Shown: positions 1-5,184 of the stretch, piece by piece
Position numbering within the stretch: the stretch's first letter is position 1
Layout: every line of letters begins with the position of its first letter
Assembly (NCBI GenBank): GCA_051010395.1
Contig: JBPCVQ010000544.1
Span: 1 to 5,806, forward strand
DNA: 5,806 nt
Reading direction: 5' to 3'
Source of the DNA: JANQPX01 sp051010395
GTDB lineage: Bacteria > Pseudomonadota > Alphaproteobacteria > Geminicoccales > Geminicoccaceae
Made by a program: the position numbers and the translations under genes
Notes under the pieces: model-generated
What the model was told of the DNA's origin: nothing
The model's database searches: none
What the model saw: the letters and a program-made list of their open reading frames with translations, nothing else

Positions 1-1234
1 CCGCCGCTTCTGCTGGGGATCGCCCGCGGCGAATGCCTGAAATCGCATCATCGATCTTGGATACCGGCGCCCGGACCGCATTGAACGGATCGACCGCATC
101 GAACTGTGTCCTGGAGGCATCAAGGAACGCATCAGCCGCGTTCTGGAGCTCATCGCGGGTAACATCACTTGCTTCCGCCTGGCTGCGCCCTGTACCCAGC
201 AACCGCGCCTGATCATCGGCCAGCTTCGTGGCATCGGCTATCCGCTGATCAAGGGCGCCTAGCATCTGGTCAACGCTCTGTCGCACACCTTGCTGAAACT
301 CAATCACGCCAGCATCATTGGCGGGTGCGATCTGGTCGAGCGATGACCGCAAGGCCTGGTTCGAATTGGCCCGCATCGTCTCGACCTGGCCTTGAAGCGC
401 CGGGCTCGCCTGCATCCGCTGCTTTTGCAGCGCAGCAATCCCGGGATCATTGACCGCCTGCCCGGTCTCCAGCTCAAACCCTGGCGTGCGCCTGGCAACA
501 GCCTGAGCCTGCTCGATGTTCTGTACGGCCCGGTCAGGATCTGTTGAGGCTCGCTGCAGCTGCGATGCAACCTCTGTCCGCACAGCCTCGGGACGGGTCG
601 GCCTGATCTTGCTCTGAATGCCCCGAGCGGCACCGCGAACCGCTCCGGTCGCAGCAACCGGCCCTAAACCACCGATCAACTGGCCCGCTAATTCGGCCCC
701 CTGGCTACCTGGTGCGACCTCGCCTGCCACGCCAGCGCCTAAACCTGCCGTGCCCGCTAATCCTGCCTCTGTGGCGGCCACCCCCGCTGGGGCTTGCCTA
801 AAGCCTTCCGTCAAAGCGCGCCCAATAGCACCCCCGCCGCCAGCGCCAGCTCTGGCTGCCGCACCCGCGGCGCCAAACGGCAAAGCCGTAGCGCCGAGCT
901 CCTGCCCCACACGCCGCGTAATCCGTTCCACGCCGCTTTGTGGAGCTCGCCCCTCTAGCGGCGTGCCCTCCAGTAAACCCGTAAGCTGAGCACTGCCACC
1001 AACCGGGCGGTCGCTACCAGCTCCGACCAGTCCAAGCGCAGCATTCACGAGGTCCACAGGCAGGCCCAGCACTTGAGCAAGCCCAGTATTGAAACCACCG
1101 CCCAGATTGCTAGCAACGCCGAGAGTGCTAGTCCCGCCAGTCTCTGTAGGTGCCGGTTGCGCAGAAGGCTGTTGCGCCAGCAGGTCAACAGGTTTCTGCT
1201 TGGTTGTGCCGCCAGCGAGCAAATCAGTAGGCAT
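1..1234 (-). CDS. Large internal virion / DNA-ejection-like protein, N-terminal 411 residues (3' end beyond window)
   Basis: The frame opens with an ATG at 1234 that overlaps the stop of the 433-residue gene (TGATG). An AGAGG Shine-Dalgarno sequence at 1246-1242 sits 7 bases upstream. No stop occurs before the left edge, so the protein is longer than the 411 residues visible. Residues 1-40 are Gln/Pro/Thr-rich and probably disordered. Residues 52-81 carry a distinctive stretch, GLPVDLVNAALGLVG followed by DRPVGGS; from memory this style occurs near the N-terminus of very large phage internal or polyvalent proteins. Residues about 112-205 are Gly/Ala-rich with little charge and could insert in or cross a membrane. 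From about 215 the protein becomes helical and Gln/Arg/Asp-rich. No lysozyme or transglycosylase motif is visible, but one could lie in the missing part. Its place as third of three internal-protein-like genes supports a role in the head core or in DNA ejection. The frame is secure; the function is inferred. Confidence 0.85.
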   Translation of the reverse strand, partial: MPTDLLAGGTTKQKPVDLLAQQPSAQPAPTETGGTSTLGVASNLGGGFNTGLAQVLGLPVDLVNAALGLVGAGSDRPVGGSAQLTGLLEGTPLEGRAPQSGVERITRRVGQELGATALPFGAAGAAARAGAGGGGAIGRALTEGFRQAPAGVAATEAGLAGTAGLGAGVAGEVAPGSQGAELAGQLIGGLGPVAATGAVRGAARGIQSKIRPTRPEAVRTEVASQLQRASTDPDRAVQNIEQAQAVARRTPGFELETGQAVNDPGIAALQKQRMQASPALQGQVETMRANSNQALRSSLDQIAPANDAGVIEFQQGVRQSVDQMLGALDQRIADATKLADDQARLLGTGRSQAEASDVTRDELQNAADAFLDASRTQFDAVDPFNAVRAPVSKIDDAISGIRRGRSPAEAA

Positions 1235-2535
1235 CAACGCGCCTCTAGCTGGTCAAGCACTTGCTCGACCGTGAGACCGTTCTGCTGTGCCGTGAATTCC
1301 AGATCCTCCTGGCTCACGCCAAGGGATTGGCGCCGATTGGCGATTGCCGGGCTTGTCGTTGCTGGCTGTGGCCCCTGCGGCTGAAGACCAAGCCGTTGCT
1401 GGGCAATCCCTTGTGTGCGCTGCACCGTCTTCTCGAAGGCATCCACACGGGCCAGCACATCACCGATACTGGATAGCTTCTTGCCGGTGCCAAGCGACAG
1501 CTTCGCGTTGCGGAAATCCTGATCCGAGATCCGACCATCGGGGTCTTGGATCTTGGCCAGACGATAAGCCAAAACGTTCTCTAATAGGCGTTGGCTCGAA
1601 AGCTCCGGGTCGACCGCGAATTTGCTCAAATCCAACGTGTCGCCAGAACTGATAGCTTGATCGATGATGCCTTGCGTCTGGTCGTCGGCCCAAGCGCGGA
1701 ATGACTCGGCTTGGCCAAGCGTGCCGATGCCTAGTTCACGAAGATTGCCCGACAAACCGATATTTTCTGGCCGAAGGCTTTCACGAAACTGCTGAATGAC
1801 GCCAAGCGTGTCGGATGCGGCGTCGAGCGTCGATTGTGCCCTGGTTTGTGTCGATGTCGTGGCCCCTCCTAGGCCGGCCACATCAGGCGATTGCAGCTGG
1901 GCGCTAAAACGGATTCCGCCTTGCCCTAAAGCCTGGTCTAGTGCGGGGTCATCACGCCGAAAGCTCCGCACCGTCCCATCGGGCAAGCGCACAGTTTCAA
2001 CTTGAAGGTCCGGCTTCGGCCCTCGCTCAAACTCATTCCTGCGCAAGCCAAGCTCGCCTTGCCGGGCAGCGAGATTGCCGCGCATCAATTCCTCATCAAC
2101 ACCAGCTGCACGGCCTAGCCGCCCCTCGGTGATGCCAAACTGGCGAATGCCCTCTTGCGCCGCGCGCTGTTTTTGCCCGCTCGTAATGCCAAACTGCCGG
2201 ACTGTCTCAGCATCTGCCGCCGCCTTGCGTTGGGCCTCCTGCTGAGCCCGCTGGTTCTCCAACGCCTGCTGTTGCGCCGCGGCTTGGGCTGCCTGCTGTT
2301 GCTGCGCCCGCTCCTGCTGCATGAACTGGCCCTGAGCCACACCGCCCAGCGCGCCTGATCCAAGGCCGAGCAAAGCGGCTCCTAATCCGCCCTGCTGACC
2401 TCCCTGGAGGAAGCCCTGAGCGCCTTGTGCGAGCCCAAGCAACAGTCGGGGATCGGCGCCTTGCGGCTGTTGAGGCTGTGCCTGGAATGGCGCCTGTTGA
2501 CGCTGGCCGAAGAAGGGGGAAAGCTGAATAGGCAT
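1234..2535 (-). CDS. Gln/Ala-rich internal virion protein-like, 433 aa
   Basis: The start ATG at 2535 shares its A with the stop of the upstream 371-residue gene (TAATG), and its own stop overlaps the next start (TGATG), so translation is probably coupled at both ends. Residues 1-50 are Gln/Pro/Gly-rich. Residues 50-66 form a short Gly/Ala/Leu segment that could touch a membrane. Residues 70-110 are an almost pure Gln/Ala/Glu/Arg helix. Residues 112-145 hold two tandem copies of an 18-residue unit beginning (V/I)RQFGIT. The C-terminal half is more globular, with a DPDGRISDQDFRNAKLSLG stretch at about 334-352 that, from memory, resembles a segment found in internal proteins of marine and freshwater podoviruses. 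It ends in an acidic helical tail (GLTVEQVLDQLEAR). There is no signal peptide and no catalytic motif. A structural or ejection role is inferred from composition and position; a tape-measure-like or scaffold role cannot be excluded. Confidence 0.88.
   Translation of the reverse strand: MPIQLSPFFGQRQQAPFQAQPQQPQGADPRLLLGLAQGAQGFLQGGQQGGLGAALLGLGSGALGGVAQGQFMQQERAQQQQAAQAAAQQQALENQRAQQEAQRKAAADAETVRQFGITSGQKQRAAQEGIRQFGITEGRLGRAAGVDEELMRGNLAARQGELGLRRNEFERGPKPDLQVETVRLPDGTVRSFRRDDPALDQALGQGGIRFSAQLQSPDVAGLGGATTSTQTRAQSTLDAASDTLGVIQQFRESLRPENIGLSGNLRELGIGTLGQAESFRAWADDQTQGIIDQAISSGDTLDLSKFAVDPELSSQRLLENVLAYRLAKIQDPDGRISDQDFRNAKLSLGTGKKLSSIGDVLARVDAFEKTVQRTQGIAQQRLGLQPQGPQPATTSPAIANRRQSLGVSQEDLEFTAQQNGLTVEQVLDQLEAR
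2132..2196 (-). repeat. Two tandem 54-base units coding for an 18-residue repeat
   Basis: The 11-base string ATGCCAAACTG appears at 2132-2142 and again at 2186-2196 on the plus strand, exactly 54 bases apart. In the 433-residue protein this gives VRQFGITSGQKQRAAQEG (112-129) and IRQFGITEGRLGRAAG (130-145). The core RQFGIT is identical and the flanks have diverged, so the duplication is old or under protein-level selection. The unit would form about five helical turns, which fits a rod or coiled-coil extension. Confidence 0.7.
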
Positions 2536-3650
2536 TAGCCGAAAAACCCTCCTAGGCCACCGAGCAAGCCGCCGCCAAGCGCGCCAAAGCCCGTACCGAT
2601 GCCGGGGAAAATCGAGCCAAGAGCCGCGCCTGTGGCAGCGCCCCCAAGGGCGCCACCAGCGGCGCCACCTAGCCCACCACCGGCCTGTTGACCTTGCACA
2701 GCACCTGTGAACCCCGGATTGGCACCACCGATCAACGCGGCTCGCTGGACTTCCCGCTGGATCGCCTCGTCTCGGGCGGCATTTCTGGCTTGCTGGAGCG
2801 CTTGTTGCTGCCCTCCGATCTGGAGGAGAGGGTTGACTTGGCTTCCCAAGGCTCCCGTTGCAAATCCGGGTGCGCCAAAACCTGCTTGACCGGCTTGGGC
2901 AACATCCCGTCCAAAATCATCTTGAAGCGCGCCAGCCGCTCCGATCTGCCGGTTGATGTCGTTTGCCGAAAGACCGCCAAGTTGTCCGATTGCACCAAGC
3001 TGCCCTCCGAGTATGTTTTGCTCAAGGCCAGGGATCGCCAGCTGTGCCTGCTGTTGAAACCCTCGCTCACGACCGAGCAAGTCAGCGGCCACACCCGATA
3101 CCGCACGGTTGGCCTGGTCCTGCAGGAACTCCTGCTCGAAGCCCTGACGCGCCGTGCCCCTGAGCCCGCTCGCTCCGAACTGGCCTTGCAGGGCTGGGAA
3201 CTGAATGTTGCGGAACTGGTCGACCAGCGGGTCGGTCAAGCGCGCAAATTCACCGTTCAAAAACGGCGCGGATAAATTCTCACCAGCTGCCGTGGCCTGC
3301 AAGCCGGCGGGGACACCAAAGCCTCGGGAGAAGTCCAGCGCTGACTGGGCCTCCGGGATCGCGAGGTTCTGGAACCCACCGCCGGCTGCCTGCTGCAGGG
3401 TGGACTGGCCCGGCCCCGCGCCGATGAAGGAACCACCGGCCAATCCTGGCAGAAAGCCCTGCGCAGCTTCGACAGCCGGATTAACCCCCTGCTGTCCAAC
3501 GATGTCAAAGGCTTGGCGCTGAAAGGGCGTGAAGCCCGCTGTTGGAATCGGCGCCGTGCGCCTGGTGGCGTCCTGAGCGTCGGCTAAGACATTGCGCCCC
3601 CGCTGTGTGCCGGGTGAGCGGTCGACGTTGACGCCGCCGAAGAGAGCCAT
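2535..3650 (-). CDS. Gly/Ala-rich internal virion / DNA-ejection-like protein with glycine-zipper C-terminus, 371 aa
   Basis: The ATG at 3650 is the first gene start after the only intergenic gap; a GGAG at 3664-3661 lies 10 bases upstream. The N-terminus (about 1-36) is polar. FTPFQRQAFDIVGQQG (40-55) and the central DPLVDQF...GQFGASGLRGTARQGFEQEFLQDQA region (140-180) resemble, as I recall them, a common phage protein pattern in which NPYLD-like, Phe-Gly-Arg-Gly-Ser and long helical segments follow one another in head-internal or tail-associated proteins. Residues 190-310 are Gln/Ala-rich helix. From about 322 to the end the protein is almost only Gly, Ala, Leu, Ile and Phe, with GxxxG-type spacing (GGALGGAATGAALGS, then GFGALGGGLLGGLGGFF). 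This glycine-zipper tail suits membrane insertion during DNA ejection. The T7 gp14 and P22 ejection proteins are functional analogues only; I cannot show homology. It probably works with the two genes downstream. Confidence 0.9.
   Translation of the reverse strand: MALFGGVNVDRSPGTQRGRNVLADAQDATRRTAPIPTAGFTPFQRQAFDIVGQQGVNPAVEAAQGFLPGLAGGSFIGAGPGQSTLQQAAGGGFQNLAIPEAQSALDFSRGFGVPAGLQATAAGENLSAPFLNGEFARLTDPLVDQFRNIQFPALQGQFGASGLRGTARQGFEQEFLQDQANRAVSGVAADLLGRERGFQQQAQLAIPGLEQNILGGQLGAIGQLGGLSANDINRQIGAAGALQDDFGRDVAQAGQAGFGAPGFATGALGSQVNPLLQIGGQQQALQQARNAARDEAIQREVQRAALIGGANPGFTGAVQGQQAGGGLGGAAGGALGGAATGAALGSIFPGIGTGFGALGGGLLGGLGGFFG
2547..2553 (-). promoter_or_regulatory. Strong but distant Shine-Dalgarno sequence for the 433-residue gene
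   Basis: AGGAGGG on the minus strand is a near-perfect anti-16S match, but 11 bases separate it from the ATG at 2535, longer than the usual 5-9. It lies within the last codons of the 371-residue gene, next to the T5 run at 2546-2542. It probably helps ribosomes restart across the TAATG junction. A role in frameshifting is discussed as a separate finding. Confidence 0.5.
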
Positions 3651-3709
3651 ATGCGTTACACTCCGTCGAGAGTGTAGTATTTCTACAACGGATTGAAGGG
3701 ATTAGCAAA
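3651..3709 (-). promoter_or_regulatory. Intergenic gap with T7-like promoter string upstream of the internal-protein genes
   Basis: This 59-base gap is the only true gap between genes in the window. On the minus strand, bases 3681-3660 read AATACTACACTCTCGACGGA plus GT. Aligned to the T7 RNA polymerase consensus AATACGACTCACTATAGGGA plus GA, 15 of 22 bases agree, including AATAC, the AC/C/C spacing, and GGAG just after the start site, although the +1 base would be C rather than G. The transcript would run into the 371-residue gene. A sigma70-like alternative also exists: TTGCTA (3708-3703), a 17-base spacer, then TAGAAA (3685-3680), each box matching 4 of 6. No phage RNA polymerase gene is in the window, so its specificity is unknown. 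That there is a regulatory site here is plausible; its type is a guess. Confidence 0.35.
3657..3676 (-). other. Inverted repeat / hairpin in the leader of the 371-residue gene
   Basis: TACACTC and GAGTGTA form a perfect 7-bp stem around a 6-base loop (CGTCGA), ending 6 bases before the ATG at 3650. A second, mutually exclusive 5-bp hairpin, TGTAG-TATTT-CTACA, covers 3673-3687 and shares the arm around 3673-3676. No T-run follows on either strand, so a rho-independent terminator is unlikely. In the transcript the first stem would contain the GGAG Shine-Dalgarno bases (3664-3661) partly in loop and arm, so it could tune translation, or act as an RNA processing site or a protein-binding operator. 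Which of these applies cannot be told from the sequence. Confidence 0.45.
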
Positions 3710-3937
3710 TTAGGAACTACGCTCCCACCGCCGCCATTTGGCTATAGCCATGGTTCTGCCTTGAAATTCACGCTCTACGAAGCCGACATATTCCCAATTC
3801 GCTTTAACGCCCTCTGGCACATGAGGGCGTTGCCCCCATTCCGTGAAGCGTTCCAACCCCTCGCGGTTGGCTGAATCATAAATCTGTTGAGGCGTTTTCG
3901 CCTTTTCCATGGGCCATGTGCTGTGGTCGTCGGTCAT
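3710..3937 (-). CDS. Small hypothetical phage protein, 75 aa
   Basis: The ATG at 3937 overlaps the TGA of the 205-residue gene (ATGA), the coupling pattern seen at neighbouring junctions, which supports this start; Met10 is a possible later start. I do not recognise the family. The protein is rich in Trp, Arg and Glu (five Trp in 75 residues, at 8, 34, 48, 68 and 71) and has no membrane segment, signal peptide or Cys. A helical part, TPQQIYDSANREGLERFTEW (15-34), is followed by a short Pro/Gly turn and then WEYVGFVEREFQGRTMAIAKWRRW (48-71), which looks like two or three beta strands. It is the last gene before the intergenic gap and closes the cluster of small genes. A minor virion or assembly role is possible but unproven. 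Confidence 0.75.
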   Translation of the reverse strand: MTDDHSTWPMEKAKTPQQIYDSANREGLERFTEWGQRPHVPEGVKANWEYVGFVEREFQGRTMAIAKWRRWERSS

Positions 3938-4551
3938 ATCACCAGAGACCCCGCCTCACCCACAAACATGACCAGCAGGTTGCTTACGTTCCATGTGACA
4001 CCAGTCACGTTGGAGCTGGCGTTGCCTACCTCTATGCGGAAAATGTCGCCCACATCCCCGGCTGGGACGCTAAGGGGCACAATCGCAGTATATGCGGTGT
4101 CAGGCTGGTTCGATCCGATGAATAGGGCGCGCGGGGTTCCAGCTATGGCCTCGGTCACATTGAAGGATCTAACATTGAAAGTGCGACGTGAGCCGCTAGT
4201 CGCATGGTTGATGCTGAACTCGTAGAAAATCACCCAATCACCCTCGAAATTGAAGGTGAACTGGCCCGTGACCGGATCGACCGTCACGCCGCGCTCATAG
4301 AGCTCTGTGTCAAAGAAGGTGATCGGCTGAAATGCCCCGGTGATGTCAGGGCCAGCGACAGGCGTTGCCAGATCCATCGCACCCTGCGCTGCCACACGCA
4401 ACTCGACAATCAAGAGCTCCAGAGCTGCCACCCGCGCCGCAAGCGCATCGATCTGCGCCCCTGCCTCATCCGCAAACTGGTTGCACTTCAGCGACACGTC
4501 GCGGGCGTGATTTTCGCCAGTCTGGTGGAGGCGTCGGGACCCTAGGGGCAT
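3934..4551 (-). CDS. Coiled-coil stalk plus beta-rich head; candidate fibre, receptor-binding or decoration protein, 205 aa
   Basis: The ATG at 4551 directly follows the TAG of the 95-residue gene with no spacer, and no good Shine-Dalgarno sequence is visible, so reinitiation by the same ribosome is likely; a GTG at codon 19 is an alternative start. Residues 26-57 form a hydrophobic-heptad helix (IDALAARVAALELLIVEL at 34-51), suited to a trimeric or dimeric stalk. From about 70 to 200 the sequence is beta-rich with alternating hydrophobic residues: FDTELYERGVTVDPVTGQFTF, GDWVIFYEFSINH, RTFNVRSFNV, DIFRIEVGNA and TWNVSNLLVMFVG. The order of these strands, with a GxFTFxxxGDW core, resembles a C1q/TNF-like jelly roll as found at the tips of some phage and spore fibres. 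That likeness is my reading and was not tested. A fibre tip, receptor binder or head decoration protein is inferred. Confidence 0.87.
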   Translation of the reverse strand: MPLGSRRLHQTGENHARDVSLKCNQFADEAGAQIDALAARVAALELLIVELRVAAQGAMDLATPVAGPDITGAFQPITFFDTELYERGVTVDPVTGQFTFNFEGDWVIFYEFSINHATSGSRRTFNVRSFNVTEAIAGTPRALFIGSNQPDTAYTAIVPLSVPAGDVGDIFRIEVGNASSNVTGVTWNVSNLLVMFVGEAGSLVI

Positions 4552-4839
4552 CTACAAACCAGGACGGGAAAAGAACCTAGGCCAATGGATGTGCGCCCAG
4601 CGCTCTAGCCAGCGTATGCGCAGGCGGTGGCGCTCTAGGCGCTCTCTGTGGCGCTCAAGCAAATCGCCATGCTCTCTAACCACGCCCGCCAACCATTCTA
4701 CATGGGTCTCCAACGCCTCGACCCGAGCCCGCAAATCAATAGGGTCTCCACCAAGCTTGTCGACGAGTTCACGCATCATGGTGCTCATGCGTGCGGCGTC
4801 GACGCCCTCTTTGACGCCTTCCTTGATCGCGGTCTTCAT
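4552..4839 (-). CDS. Small coiled-coil protein, 95 aa
   Basis: The start is well supported: a GGGAGG Shine-Dalgarno sequence at 4852-4847 lies 7 bases before the ATG at 4839, and the upstream stop is only 3 bases away. It has the clearest ribosome binding site in the window. The protein is mostly charged helix. MKTAIKEGVKEGVDAARMS is an amphipathic N-terminal helix; residues 36-80 form a long heptad pattern (LRARVEALETHVEWLAGVV, then LLERHRERLERHRLRIRWLERW) rich in Arg, Glu and His. The last 15 residues are aromatic and basic (HIHWPRFFSRP). There is no transmembrane segment, so it is not an obvious spanin or holin. The family is not recognised. Its heptads resemble those in the proteins encoded on both sides, which hints at co-assembly. 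Confidence 0.82.
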   Translation of the reverse strand: MKTAIKEGVKEGVDAARMSTMMRELVDKLGGDPIDLRARVEALETHVEWLAGVVREHGDLLERHRERLERHRLRIRWLERWAHIHWPRFFSRPGL

Positions 4840-4842
4840 TCG

Positions 4843-5184
4843 TTAGCCTCCCTCGACCCCCAAGTGCGTCGCAATGCGCTTCACCAGCGCTTCTAGGTCC
4901 GAAATGCGCCGTTCGAACATCTCTCGGTGGAACCTATCCACCTCATCTTCGTTTGAAGTCATGGCAATCATGCCCATCACAGATGCGCGCCTAACTTGCC
5001 GAGAGAATTTCCCATGCGCAGGACAAACAGCGATGTCCGTATATGCGGTTTCGCCAACCACTTCGCACGGCTCATCACATTTGTGGCAGCGTAGCACCCT
5101 GCGACTATCTGGCAGCCTTGCCCCCTCTATTTCACGCAATATGCGCTTTTCCTCTTTGGTAGCCACCCCGTCCCAAATGCTCAT
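4843..5184 (-). CDS. Small Cys/His-cluster protein with C-terminal helix, 113 aa
   Basis: The ATG at 5184 overlaps the stop of the upstream structural gene (TGATG); a GTG one codon earlier at 5187 would add a single residue. Residues 31-57 hold four Cys and two His: LRCHKCDEPCEVV (C33, H34, C36, C40), then CPAHG (C54, H57). The C-x2-C pair with the later C-x2-H pair, separated by 17 residues, is a plausible zinc site of zinc-ribbon type. Residues 61-75 are basic and hydrophobic (SRQVRRASVMGMIAM), and residues 80-108 form a helical heptad segment (EMFERRISDLEALVKRIATHL). I do not recognise the family. Its place between a structural protein and a coiled-coil protein suggests an assembly or accessory role, though small Cys-rich phage proteins can also act on the host. 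Metal binding is inferred from spacing only. Confidence 0.82.
   Translation of the reverse strand: MSIWDGVATKEEKRILREIEGARLPDSRRVLRCHKCDEPCEVVGETAYTDIAVCPAHGKFSRQVRRASVMGMIAMTSNEDEVDRFHREMFERRISDLEALVKRIATHLGVEGG

Noticed and set aside
304..657. Minus-strand open frame of 117 codons rich in Arg
   Set aside because: It lies in a different frame inside the large internal protein gene, and the Arg/Ser-rich composition is typical of a shadow frame.
618..989. Plus-strand open frame of 123 codons rich in Pro and Ala
   Set aside because: It is the complement of the Gly/Ala-rich part of the large internal protein; its Pro/Ala content is what reversed Gly/Ala codons give.
1864..2558. 12-base repeat CCCTCCTAGGCC at 1864-1875 and 2547-2558
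   Set aside because: Both copies encode Gly-Leu-Gly-Gly in glycine-rich protein segments, so shared codons explain it.
2732..3106. Minus-strand open frame of 124 codons
   Set aside because: It overlaps the 371-residue gene out of frame, has no ribosome binding site, and its composition looks non-coding.
2688..3275. Plus-strand open frame of 195 codons
   Set aside because: It is fully antisense to the 371-residue gene, has no Shine-Dalgarno sequence or coding-like composition, and arises from the G+C-rich codons of that gene.
3657..3676. Rho-independent terminator
   Set aside because: The stem is real but no T-run follows in either direction, and it sits right before a start codon.
4552..4839. 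Spanin or holin
   Set aside because: The small helical protein has no transmembrane segment or lipoprotein signal, so a lysis role is not supported.
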